Positions 7,320 through 14,158 of a DNA stretch of 47,343 nt are shown here, one piece after another (position 1 is the stretch's first letter; each line of letters begins with the position of its first letter). The stretch is from a virus. The notes below the pieces were generated by a model, which saw only the letters and a program-made list of their open reading frames with translations, searched no databases and was not told the origin of the DNA. The stretch is taken from positions 1 through 47,343 of the IMG/VR virus record IMGVR_UViG_3300005733_000036; one strand, 5' to 3'. A program made the translations under genes and the position numbers.

Positions 7320-8036
7320 TTACTTTGAAAGCATCCGGCAATCGTTAGATATTTCATCTATAGCTTTCGATGATCCCGTTAAATCAAATTTAAAGATAAC
7401 AGCTTGCTCACCGTGCCAGTCAAATTCCAGGGACAAAACATTGGATTTTTTTAATTTTTTAATAATCGATTCAGCTGATGAGAAGTAAATGAATCTACTG
7501 CCCCACTCTTGTGTAAATGTATGCACCTCTACGCTGTCATTGAATTTTATTCTTGCATCAATTAAATCGTACCCGCTTTTTGTTTTTCCGTGTGATAAGA
7601 TTGGTCTCTCATTGAAAGCAACATACACCCATTTATCGTTCTTATCACACCCTACAAATAAATCTGCAATGACATTGCTATATGGAAATCCCATTCGCCT
7701 ATTCGGCTTGACACTGTCAGATGTGGCGAAATAGGAAGCCTCACCGGTCATTTCATCACTAGAATTGAGTGTTCTCCACTTTGATAAGTTCACTGCGGCC
7801 GGTTTACCTGGTATTGATTTCTGTTTTTCCTTAGGGACGATCGATTCAGTCTGCTCAACTTTTTGAGAAACATCTTTTTCATTATTTACTGACGAAACAG
7901 CTAATGCCACCATAGCGCCCAAAAAAATCAAAGCTATAAGTGGTCGGCTTCTTTTGTTTTCAAATCCACAATTTGTACACTTTTTAGCTGTGCTGCTGAT
8001 TTCTTTTCCGCATTCTTTACATTTAATTATTGCCAT
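7320..8036 (-). CDS. Zinc-ribbon membrane protein in the rex position
   Basis: 238 residues. N-terminal zinc ribbon (CKECG at 6-10 and CTNCG at 19-23), one transmembrane helix near 33-48 (LIALIFLGAMVALAV), a polar linker, then a beta-rich domain with WRTLNSSDEM, VGCDKNDKW and a closing Cys. The last domain distantly recalls T6SS-associated VasI/TagO proteins; that link is weak. It follows the repressor in the same direction and ends at a terminator, so it should be expressed in the lysogen, like lambda rexAB. Superinfection exclusion or another lysogenic trait is inferred. SD AAGGA precedes ATG. Confidence 0.75.
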   Translation of the reverse strand: MAIIKCKECGKEISSTAKKCTNCGFENKRSRPLIALIFLGAMVALAVSSVNNEKDVSQKVEQTESIVPKEKQKSIPGKPAAVNLSKWRTLNSSDEMTGEASYFATSDSVKPNRRMGFPYSNVIADLFVGCDKNDKWVYVAFNERPILSHGKTKSGYDLIDARIKFNDSVEVHTFTQEWGSRFIYFSSAESIIKKLKKSNVLSLEFDWHGEQAVIFKFDLTGSSKAIDEISNDCRMLSK

Positions 8037-8089
8037 AAGAATTCCTTTTTAGGCTAATTAACAGGTTATATATACATTGAAATACCTTA

Positions 8090-8797
8090 TTACCAAATGC
8101 TCGAATGCCAGAAGACGCGACCAATAACAGCTATGTACTTTGCTTCCTCTGCATCATAATGTTCATCTGGGTATTCTGCTGTGTTCATTGAGTTGATGCG
8201 AATGCCGCCGCCAGGCAGTCTATACAGGCGTTTCACCCGGAGCAGGCCATCATGGTTAATCGCGTAGGTTTTGCCGTCGACAATTCTTTTATCCATTGTG
8301 TCCACACCAACAACATCACCATCGTAAAGCCTAGGCTCCATGCTGTTGCCAGAAACTTTAACGCATGCGGCCGCTTCAGGTTGAACGCCGCATCTTCGAA
8401 GTGTGGATTTTGAGAATCTTAATTTTGGCCCCTTAATCTCAGGAGCCAGTTCACCGCCAACACCTGCCGCTAATTCTATTTCCATATAAAAAGGCACTTC
8501 CACTTCTTCCTCATCTACTTCGGTACTGCTATCCCACGCATCCACTCTTCCAATGTATTCAGCATTTTTCTCGCCGACAATATTTACATTAGGTAAGTGC
8601 ACCTTGGGCAGCAAAGAGCTGTGTTTACCAAGAAGGTTAACTATCTCGTATATATTGTCGCTGCTGGGTTTATATTCGTCCTTTTCCCATGCTCGAACGG
8701 TCACATGAGAAACGCCCAGCCGCTTGCCAAATTCTCCGGCTGATTTAAATCCCGCTGCTTTTCTAGCTCGCTCCAAACAAGAGCCGAAAGTTTCCAT
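8090..8797 (-). CDS. cI: CI/LexA-type prophage repressor with S24 peptidase domain
   Basis: 235 residues. Residues 1-60 form a HTH_XRE domain (GEFGKRLGVSHVTVRAWEKD). The C-terminal S24 domain has nucleophile S152 in SGNSMEP and general base K189 in LLRVKRL. The likely self-cleavage site is the Ala111-Gly112 bond in ELAAGVGG. It represses PL and PR, and RecA-stimulated cleavage would induce the phage. It is divergent from cro across the operator array. The RdgC fusion in the left operon could modulate RecA and so induction; that is inference. Confidence 0.93.
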   Translation of the reverse strand: METFGSCLERARKAAGFKSAGEFGKRLGVSHVTVRAWEKDEYKPSSDNIYEIVNLLGKHSSLLPKVHLPNVNIVGEKNAEYIGRVDAWDSSTEVDEEEVEVPFYMEIELAAGVGGELAPEIKGPKLRFSKSTLRRCGVQPEAAACVKVSGNSMEPRLYDGDVVGVDTMDKRIVDGKTYAINHDGLLRVKRLYRLPGGGIRINSMNTAEYPDEHYDAEEAKYIAVIGRVFWHSSIW

Positions 8798-8815
8798 AGG
8801 TCACCAAAATTATTT

Positions 8816-8877
8816 TTAAGTTATCTTAAAACAGCTTGACGTAAGATATATTAAGGTTTATTTTTAAGATATCTTAC
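8816..8877. promoter_or_regulatory. OR-like operator array
   Basis: Three inverted repeats about 24 bp apart: TTAAGTTATCTTAA (8816-8829), GTAAGATATATTAA (8841-8854) and TTAAGATATCTTAC (8864-8877; its inner 12 bp are perfectly palindromic). They fill the cI-cro intergenic region as OR1-3 do in lambda, and the same half-site builds the left array. Confidence 0.82.
8836..8864 (+). promoter_or_regulatory. PR promoter
   Basis: TTGACG (8836-8841), 17-bp spacer, TATTTT (8859-8864), facing cro. The middle operator sits in the spacer and another begins at the -10, so repressor or Cro binding would occlude it. Confidence 0.65.
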
Positions 8878-8897
8878 ATTTTACGAGGTCAAGAGCT

Positions 8898-9083
8898 TTG
8901 AAAAAGATTGACGCAATCGCCCACTTTGGAAGCGCAACCAAGTTGGCCAAAGCGATAAAAATTGCACCAGCCGCTATATCCCAGTGGGGTGAAACTGTGC
9001 CTCTGCTTCGCGCCTACCAAATAGAGCGCCTTACCAATGGTGCGCTTAAGGCTGAAGAGCCAGAACTTAAAAAAGCCAGCTAA
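8898..9083 (+). CDS. cro: Cro-like repressor
   Basis: 61 residues, all helix-turn-helix: AIAHFGSATKLAKAIKIAPAA then ISQWGE, as in Cro/YdaS-type regulators. The start is TTG at 8898, 8 nt after GAGGT. First gene from PR and divergent from cI, it should bind the same operators and favour lytic growth. Confidence 0.88.
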   Translation: MKKIDAIAHFGSATKLAKAIKIAPAAISQWGETVPLLRAYQIERLTNGALKAEEPELKKAS

Positions 9084-9099
9084 CACGGAGAACATAGCC

Positions 9100-9288
9100 A
9101 TGTATGCAGATCCACGAAAAATCAAAAAGAACGAAGTGAAAGTTCGTTTTGACGATGATGTGAATGAGTTGCTTGATGCGCTGGTGAAGAACACCGGCGG
9201 GCAAAAAGCGGTTCTGGTTCGTGACATATTCATGCGCGGCCTTAAAGCGTCTGTATCGGAATCTGAAAACAAGCTTACGGCGGCTTAG
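9100..9288 (+). CDS. Ribbon-helix-helix DNA-binding protein
   Basis: 62 residues. EVKVRFDDDVNELLDALV is the beta strand and first helix of a ribbon-helix-helix fold, followed by GGQKAVLVRDIFMRG. The ATG at 9100 follows the SD-like CGGAG. It lies between cro and a terminator, where lambda has its early regulators; the target is unknown. Confidence 0.78.
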   Translation: MYADPRKIKKNEVKVRFDDDVNELLDALVKNTGGQKAVLVRDIFMRGLKASVSESENKLTAA

Positions 9289-9302
9289 ATTGCCTTGGAA
9301 GA

Positions 9303-9322
9303 ACCCCGAAAGGGGTATTTTT
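9303..9322 (+). terminator. tR1-like early terminator
   Basis: ACCCC-GAAA-GGGGT followed by ATTTTT, a compact intrinsic terminator with a stable GNRA-type loop, placed as lambda tR1 after the first PR genes. It implies antitermination or readthrough for the replication genes. Confidence 0.8.
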
Positions 9323-9344
9323 AGACCTTTTCAGGGCCTCAATA

Positions 9345-9551
9345 ATGACTGAAATCATAGAGCTTAGCGAGGAAGAAATGGAAATCGTCCAGCAAGTCGC
9401 AAAAGAAATGAATATTAATTTAAATCAGGCTGCTCAACTAATCATTGAACGTGGAATTCAAGGGTTGCTGGCTGATATCTCACCTACAACGATGGCTTTA
9501 AAGGGCGTTTTAAGGGCCTCAAAAGTCCAAAACAACGGCGGGGCCGCCTAA
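9345..9551 (+). CDS. Small regulator-like protein, 68 aa
   Basis: Acidic N-terminus (IIELSEEEMEIVQQVAKEMN), then NINLNQAAQLIIERGIQG, resembling a ribbon-helix-helix or short HTH unit. It starts at the ATG after the terminator, and its stop shares one base with the next start (TAATG). A cII-like role is possible by position only. Confidence 0.65.
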   Translation: MTEIIELSEEEMEIVQQVAKEMNINLNQAAQLIIERGIQGLLADISPTTMALKGVLRASKVQNNGGAA

Positions 9552-10036
9552 TGTCCGAGCCAACTAACATCCAACACCGGTATATCGCATACATCGACCA
9601 TTACATTCGGTGTTTCGATAATTTCCCGAGCATGCAGGAAATGGCAACGGCATTTGATGTGAACATCAATGCGGTACGGGATCACATTCTGGCGTTGGCG
9701 AACAAGGGCTTTTTAAAACAGGTGCCTGGTCGCAAATGCTACCAGCGCACAATTAAGTTTAAACAGTACCCAGCCAGAGCTGGCGCGGAAGGGGAGGCTC
9801 ATCGCAAAAATAAACCCCTTACTAACAAACTCTATCCCTCTGTAATGGTAAAGGAAAGCACTGATTTAACTATCAACAAGAGTGATTGTGGGAGGTGCTA
9901 CACGGTTATCTTCAAAGATTCTAAAGGGGCAGTCTCCGGCAATGAGAGTGACCTCGCCACCGATAGGAATGCTATATGTCGCTGTGCCGAAGACGCCAAA
10001 ATCAACTGTGACGACAGTGGCCCCGAGACGAGATGA
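9551..10036 (+). CDS. LexA-type winged-helix protein
   Basis: 161 residues. Residues 8-65 match the LexA DNA-binding domain pattern (YIAYIDHYIRCFDNFPSMQEMATAFDV...AVRDHILALANKGFL). No protease domain follows. The last ~57 codons overlap, in exact antisense codon register, a convincing minus-strand gene (9866-10090), so the C-terminus may be fortuitous open frame or a true overlap. The N-terminal half is well supported. Confidence 0.7.
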   Translation: MSEPTNIQHRYIAYIDHYIRCFDNFPSMQEMATAFDVNINAVRDHILALANKGFLKQVPGRKCYQRTIKFKQYPARAGAEGEAHRKNKPLTNKLYPSVMVKESTDLTINKSDCGRCYTVIFKDSKGAVSGNESDLATDRNAICRCAEDAKINCDDSGPETR

Positions 10037-10090
10037 GGAAAGTATGACTTTATCGCCTTTTTTCCAATCACCTTTGTGTTCTTTAAGCAT
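9866..10090 (-). CDS. Small beta-rich protein on the opposite strand, 74 aa
   Basis: ATG 10090 follows GGAG by 6 nt. The sequence MLKEHKGDWKKGDKVILSS then ATVVTVDFGVFG reads as a small beta barrel. It is coded leftward inside the rightward early region, the last of three such minus-strand genes (with 10468-10665 and 10190-10303). No family recognised. Confidence 0.6.
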   Translation of the reverse strand: MLKEHKGDWKKGDKVILSSSRLGATVVTVDFGVFGTATYSIPIGGEVTLIAGDCPFRIFEDNRVAPPTITLVDS

Positions 10091-10189
10091 GATTTCACTC
10101 CATTGTTTGCTAGTTGGTTTTTTGGTCAATTCCAGATTAGCAGACAGTGGCAGTGAAATTAAAGCAGTAATGGTGGCCGCATGAATACG

Positions 10190-10303
10190 CTACTGGCGCT
10201 GTGGATATGTGCGAACCCGGCAAACCTCCCGGCCGTCAACGACCTGAACGGTCATAACAAAAATGCAGTGTCGTGCGCTAATAATCTTAATGAAGTCATA
10301 CAT
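10190..10303 (-). CDS. Small hypothetical protein on the opposite strand, 37 aa
   Basis: ATG at 10303 (another ATG two codons upstream) follows GGGAGA closely. The product, MYDFIKIISARHCIFVM then VQVVDGREVCRVRTYP, looks like a beta-strand mini-protein. It lies between two other leftward small genes. Evidence is SD plus composition only. Confidence 0.45.
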   Translation of the reverse strand: MYDFIKIISARHCIFVMTVQVVDGREVCRVRTYPQRQ

Positions 10304-10377
10304 AACCATTCTCCCAAGTTGTACGGGCATGCTAACAGGCTTCCAGAGCGGGTAGAACTGAACAAAGGAGCGGTTTT

Positions 10378-10722
10378 ATGAGCGAAGGTAAACTAAAAAT
10401 TCAGATTGATGTAAGCCGGATTACAGAACTTCTCAAAGAAGTTGAGCAAGCCGACTTGCCTGAGGAATCACTTAAACGCTTTCTTGAAGTCTTTGAGCGC
10501 CTTGTCGATGCTGGCCATTTGTTTAAGGAAGTCGTCCCGGTCGATCTTGGTGATAGTTCCACAGCTGCAGGTGAAAGAGTCGTTTCGTTTTATCCAACCA
10601 ATACTCTTATTGGTCTTTTTTCTGCACTTCTGGCAGGTGATCGGGATTTCAGCGCTATCGAGCATAGTCATTCCTTTGTCAATTGTTCAAAAGATAAACA
10701 TAACAAAGGAGAAACCCTGTGA
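10378..10722 (+). CDS. Possible rightward gene antisense to a zinc-ribbon gene
   Basis: ATG 10378 has a good SD (AAAGGAG, 8 nt away), and the first 50 residues are plausible (KIQIDVSRITELLKEVEQAD, then an amphipathic helix). From 10468 on it lies in exact antisense codon register to a very convincing minus-strand gene, and its C-terminus is less protein-like. It may be a real overlapping gene, a truncated one, or a shadow. Confidence 0.35.
   Translation: MSEGKLKIQIDVSRITELLKEVEQADLPEESLKRFLEVFERLVDAGHLFKEVVPVDLGDSSTAAGERVVSFYPTNTLIGLFSALLAGDRDFSAIEHSHSFVNCSKDKHNKGETL
10468..10665 (-). CDS. Zinc-ribbon protein on the opposite strand, 65 aa
   Basis: ATG 10665 lies 6 nt after AAAGGA. The product has CQKC and CSCG zinc ligands, the SIGWIKRNDSF spacer, and a basic helical C-terminus (IDKALKDFKKAFK), a layout I recognise from small phage and host zinc-ribbon proteins. 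Codon use is ordinary. It is read leftward within the rightward early region and would need its own promoter, which I could not identify. Confidence 0.72.
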   Translation of the reverse strand: MLDSAEIPITCQKCRKKTNKSIGWIKRNDSFTCSCGTITKIDRDDFLKQMASIDKALKDFKKAFK

Positions 10723-10862
10723 GAAGTGCTTTTCATTCATGGTTGCGCCGGAATTTTCCGGCAATCGAGCGCCACAAAAACCTAATAGCGTTTTCGTTGT
10801 TTTGGATTGCCCTGGGCATACCTATCATTTTTAAAACGGCGCAATTGGCCGGTATTGAGTAG
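10719..10862 (+). CDS. Small membrane protein, 47 aa
   Basis: GTG 10719 is preceded by AAAGGAG at 7 nt. The product opens MRSAFHSWLRRNFPAIERH, followed by a single transmembrane helix (LIAFSLFWIALGIPIIF) and a short tail. A basic N-terminus suggests it stays in the cytoplasm. Function unknown. Confidence 0.62.
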   Translation: MRSAFHSWLRRNFPAIERHKNLIAFSLFWIALGIPIIFKTAQLAGIE

Positions 10863-10871
10863 GAGATAAAA

Positions 10872-11030
10872 GTGAAGTTTAAACACTGCAAAGATGAGAA
10901 GCGATTAGCTTTAAGAAAAAAGAGCGTCAAAAGAATGCACCGGCCTCATAAATTTGAGCAGATGTTAAAGGGTCGGAAAAAAGTGGATGGGCTCATGTCT
11001 CGAATTGGCTGTTCAATTGATGGTATTTAG
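10872..11030 (+). CDS. Small basic protein, 52 aa
   Basis: GTG 10872 follows AGGAG by 6 nt. The product is very Lys/Arg-rich (KRLALRKKSVKRMHRPHK) and could bind nucleic acid. It is the last reading frame before the long structured RNA, which begins right after its stop codon. Function unknown. Confidence 0.58.
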   Translation: MKFKHCKDEKRLALRKKSVKRMHRPHKFEQMLKGRKKVDGLMSRIGCSIDGI

Positions 11031-11770
11031 TAGCGTCTGGTATATGCGTAGCCCAGTTGTAACGCTTCATGTGTCCTCATGCCTGTAGTTCCCGGACAAC
11101 TGAATCGGCTGAATATACAAGCCAGAGATAACAGGTTCTCTTACAGCTGGTAGCCACGCCAGCGGCGACAAAGCACCAAACACTTACATGAGTGCGTTTT
11201 GGAAAGACGGTTAGCACATTTCTTGTCTGTCGTTGGTTCGGCGTGTTAGCCGTCTTTATCAAAGCGTTATGCGCTAAAGAGTGCGGTAACGGTAAGCAAT
11301 AGGGCTTATTCATCCGTGTTGGCGCCAAGGTGACGACCATGGCCGCGCCTACTGCGAAAGTGTAGGACGTTTTGGGAAGGCTTTACTACTTGCCCGTAAT
11401 TCCCATTCACATTCTTAGAGTGTGACTGGTAAGGGTGAAGCTTTCACCAAAGCGTTACAACCCCGAATAAAACTGGGCGTTATAGCCGTAGGTTGGGCGC
11501 TTTCCCGAGTCTCTGAAAAATGAGAGCCAGTATGTACCGCTGGTAGGGCATCAGACCAAAAGGGCATCGGTAAGGCAGTTAACTAGCAAGCGGAGGTTAA
11601 CACCGGTTATAAGCGGCCAGAGGCGACACGAGAGACTGAGCTTGCAGCCAGGGCTTGCCCACCTGGACCGAACGGGCTTTAAGGTGCGCTCAGCCCCCCC
11701 AAGGGCCGAACGCAAGACAATAAAAAACCCGCTAGCCGTGGAAAGCAAATCGCGGGTTATTCATATATCG
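11031..11770 (+). ncRNA. Candidate large structured RNA, about 740 nt
   Basis: No credible ORF, but dense base-pairing potential. GTTGTAACGCTT (11056-11067) pairs perfectly with AAGCGTTACAAC (11450-11461), about 380 nt away, and is extended across a bulge by GCCCA/TGGGC (11051-11055, 11474-11478). A 15-bp helix joins 11203-11217 and 11243-11257 (two G-U pairs). TTATAGCCG (11480-11488) pairs with CGGTTATAA (11604-11612), one G-U. Nested hairpins include GGTGAA/TTCACC, CACATTC/GAGTGTG and CCAGG/CCTGG. G-U-tolerant pairing points to rightward RNA. Size and prophage setting recall GOLLD/ROOL-type giant RNAs; I cannot match either consensus. Confidence 0.7.
11726..11758 (+). terminator. Hairpin at the 3' end of the structured RNA
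   Basis: AACCCGC (11726-11732) and GCGGGTT (11752-11758) form a 7-bp stem around a 19-nt loop, followed by only a short T-rich stretch (ATTCAT). It may be an RNA 3' boundary, a processing site or a leaky terminator before the replication gene. Confidence 0.4.
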
Positions 11771-11779
11771 AGGTTAATT

Positions 11780-12598
11780 ATGACGCAAACAGCGGAAGTA
11801 ATCAAATTTGCGAGGCCAGTTGTGAAAGCAGATATAGATAAAGGTTTTGATCGCTTGGCTGGCACTCTGACAGATGCACTGGCCATCAATGAGCCTGAGT
11901 TAAACGGTAGAGAGTTTCAGTTAGTGATGGCGATCATCTCTAAGACTTACCGTTATCACAAGCCTGTAGACTGGATTGCCAGATGCCAACTTGAAGAAAT
12001 CACCGGTATTTCTGGCTGCAATATTTCGACAGTTCTTAAAAGTCTAAAAGCGAAAAGAGTTGTTATTGCGGAAGGTCGAAAAATAGGCATAAACAAGGTT
12101 GTTTCTGACTGGTGTAAGTTGGATAAGAAACAATCAAATGTTTCAAATTCAAAACCTAGTAAAAATGTTTCGGATTCAAAACAAGATGTTTCGGATTCAA
12201 AACAAGATGTTTCGGATTCAAAACCTCAGAGTTTCAATTCTGACCCCCACAATAGAAAGACTACCAAACAAAAGACTACTAAACAGAAGATCAGGGAGAG
12301 TTCTGCAAAAAAAACTGCAATCAATTTGCCTGAACATATTCCACGCAAAGCACTCGAGGATTTTATTGCCAACCGGGCAAAACTTAAAAAACCTATGACG
12401 GATAGAGCCGTCGAGCTTCTCATTGACAAACTAACCACCCTGCATACCCAAGGCCATAACCTTACGGAGTTACTTAACGAAGCAATCATGAACGGCTGGC
12501 AGTCTGTTTACCCTGGCAAAACTAAGCAGTCAGCCAGCAGAGCCAGACCTGAAAACTTCAGCAGTAAAGACTACGGCAACGATCTGGTGAGGTTTTAA
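11780..12598 (+). CDS. O: Lambda O-like replication initiator
   Basis: 272 residues. The N-terminal domain (about residues 20-110: LNGREFQLVMAIISKTYRY, RCQLEEITGISG, STVLKSLKAKRVV) matches the phage replication protein O winged helix. A Ser/Lys/Asp repeat stretch follows, coded by DNA iterons, then a helical C-terminus expected to recruit the loader and DnaB. ATG 11780 follows GAGG by 6 nt; codons upstream in frame belong to the structured RNA. The helicase loader is next. Confidence 0.88.
   Translation: MTQTAEVIKFARPVVKADIDKGFDRLAGTLTDALAINEPELNGREFQLVMAIISKTYRYHKPVDWIARCQLEEITGISGCNISTVLKSLKAKRVVIAEGRKIGINKVVSDWCKLDKKQSNVSNSKPSKNVSDSKQDVSDSKQDVSDSKPQSFNSDPHNRKTTKQKTTKQKIRESSAKKTAINLPEHIPRKALEDFIANRAKLKKPMTDRAVELLIDKLTTLHTQGHNLTELLNEAIMNGWQSVYPGKTKQSASRARPENFSSKDYGNDLVRF
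12138..12224 (+). repeat. ori: Replication-origin iterons inside the O gene
   Basis: Four 18-bp direct repeats at 12138, 12165, 12186 and 12207. The last three are identical (ATGTTTCGGATTCAAAAC) and spaced 21 bp, two helical turns; the first differs by two bases. A-rich DNA follows. Lambda carries its O-binding iterons at the same place within O. They encode NVSDSKQD-type peptide repeats. Confidence 0.8.
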
Positions 12599-12600
12599 TC

Positions 12601-13359
12601 ATGAATACTAAAACTGTAACAGTGAATTGCGAAAAGCATGGTGATTACGAAGCCAAACAGATGGAGTTCCAAGACAAGGTTATCACCACCACAAAGTGTC
12701 CAAAGTGTGCTGTAGAGCACCTTGAGGAAACCAAGCGCAAAGAGCGGGAGGCGAGCGAAGTTGCGCAAAAACTAAGAATTCAAACCGCTGTTAGTAACTT
12801 TGAGCGGTGCATCCCGGCAAGATTTAAGCACGCAACGCTAGAAAACTACATTGCTGACACTGCGCAAAAACAGGAAAAGCTAAGCGCCTTTCAGCGGTAT
12901 TCAGCGGCATTCGGAAACAAAATTCAGGAAACGGGGGGAGGCCTGATCCTTACTGGCAACCCTGGCACCGGTAAAACTCACCTGGCTATCGGGCTGGGGC
13001 GAGATCTCGCTAGTGTTGGTTGGCACGTATCCTATGTGAATCTTACTAACCTTATCCGCAAGATCCGCTCAACGTGGAAAGACGACACGCTAAGCGAAGA
13101 TGAAATGATCCGCAGGCTTCAGGATTTAAACTTGCTGATCATTGATGAGGTTGGCGCCCAGACTGGCAGCGATAACGAGCGAAACATTGTTTTTGAAATC
13201 GTCAATGGACGCTACGAACAGGTAAAACCAACCATCATCATTTCAAACTACTCAGTCAAAGAGGTCGCTGACTTCATAAGTGAGCGAAGCGTTGACCGTA
13301 TCACCCAGGGCGGTGCCGTTCTTAACTTCACTTGGGAAAGCTATAGAGGTGCGGCATGA
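12601..13359 (+). CDS. DnaC-like helicase loader (AAA+ ATPase)
   Basis: 252 residues. N-terminal Cys/His segment (C10, H13, C33, C36), then an AAA+ domain with Walker A GNPGTGKTH (119-127) and Walker B LLIIDEVG (about 176-183), followed by an arginine-bearing segment near SERSVDRI. It belongs to the DnaC/IstB-like family. It would load host DnaB at the O-bound iterons, replacing lambda P. Confidence 0.92.
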   Translation: MNTKTVTVNCEKHGDYEAKQMEFQDKVITTTKCPKCAVEHLEETKRKEREASEVAQKLRIQTAVSNFERCIPARFKHATLENYIADTAQKQEKLSAFQRYSAAFGNKIQETGGGLILTGNPGTGKTHLAIGLGRDLASVGWHVSYVNLTNLIRKIRSTWKDDTLSEDEMIRRLQDLNLLIIDEVGAQTGSDNERNIVFEIVNGRYEQVKPTIIISNYSVKEVADFISERSVDRITQGGAVLNFTWESYRGAA

Positions 13360-13616
13360 GCAAGTCAAGAGAAGCTGCTGAGATCATGCTTGCTGATGGT
13401 GGGTGGTTCACGGCTTACACGCTAGGAAAGGCTATGGGATTACCATCTCAAAAGGCGTCGGGTTTTCTGTGGAATATACGCAACAGTCCAATGTATCAAA
13501 CAGAGGAAACACCACTGCCAGGTAGAAAAATAAAACTGATCGCCATTAACGGCCGAAAGAAAACCGAAAAGTCACTTTGGGATTTGGCGTTGTTTGGAGG
13601 GATGAAATCAGCATGA
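13356..13616 (+). CDS. Winged-helix-like protein, paralogue of the 4338 gene
   Basis: 86 residues: IMLADGGWFTAYTLGKAMGL, KASGFLWNIRNS, then QTEETPLPGRKIKLIAI. It shares its whole core with the leftward-arm gene at 4338-4655. Its start overlaps the loader stop (ATGA) and its stop overlaps the methylase start, so it is tightly coupled between replication and methylation genes. Probably DNA-binding. Confidence 0.75.
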   Translation: MSKSREAAEIMLADGGWFTAYTLGKAMGLPSQKASGFLWNIRNSPMYQTEETPLPGRKIKLIAINGRKKTEKSLWDLALFGGMKSA

Positions 13617-14158
13617 GTAACGATACTTGGGCGACTCCGCCAGAAATTTTCCACGCGCTGGATCTTGAGTTCCGTTTTGGATTTGACGTTTGTGCCGAAC
13701 ATAGCACCGCGAAATGCCCTGAATACTGGACAATCGATGATGATGCTTTAAAGCAGGATTGGGCAAAGGCCGGGGGCGTATTTGGTCAATGGCTTTGGTG
13801 TAATCCACCTTACAGCAACCCATTCCCATTCATAAAAAAAGCTATTGAAGCTCAATTGGCTGGCCGTGGCACTGTAATGCTGCTTAACCACGATATGTCG
13901 AATGAGTGGGGAGCTTACCTACTGCCATACGTTACAGAAATAAGGGTGTTGATAGCCTCTGGCAGTAAAGCGGACAAAACCTACCAAAACGGCCGCATTG
14001 GTTTCATTAAAAACGGAAGGCCAGCGAAGGATAACCCAAAAGGTCAGGTTGTTTTGGTGTTCGATCCTCACCGCATCGGGTATTGCCACACTACCTATGT
14101 TGCAAAAACAGCGCTAATGGCTAAGGGCGCAATTGACAGCAAGGAGCGGGCAGCATGA
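13613..14158 (+). CDS. dam: Phage N6-adenine DNA methyltransferase (Dam family)
   Basis: 181 residues of the phage Dam family (PF05869). NPPYS motif at 64-68 (LWCNPPYSNP) and the opening WATPPEIFHALDLEF are characteristic. It transfers methyl from SAM to adenine, probably in GATC, guarding against restriction or timing replication and transcription. The start overlaps the preceding stop (ATGA). Confidence 0.92.
   Translation: MSNDTWATPPEIFHALDLEFRFGFDVCAEHSTAKCPEYWTIDDDALKQDWAKAGGVFGQWLWCNPPYSNPFPFIKKAIEAQLAGRGTVMLLNHDMSNEWGAYLLPYVTEIRVLIASGSKADKTYQNGRIGFIKNGRPAKDNPKGQVVLVFDPHRIGYCHTTYVAKTALMAKGAIDSKERAA

Noticed and set aside
10181-10381. 66-codon rightward frame
   Set aside because: Composition is unlike a protein (many Asn, His and Pro without pattern), the SD is weak, and a minus-strand frame there has a better SD.
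11031-11770. RNase P, tmRNA, group I or group II intron
   Set aside because: None of their conserved core strings was found on reading, and no intron-encoded protein is present.
11642-11779. In-frame extension upstream of the O start
   Set aside because: The codons lie in the structured RNA and lack an SD; ATG 11780 with GAGG is better.
12138-12224. CRISPR array
   Set aside because: Spacers of only 3-9 bp and location within a gene make them iterons.
12099-12398. Frame with repeated Met-Phe-Arg-Ile-Gln-Asn
   Set aside because: It is a second reading of the iterons inside the O gene.
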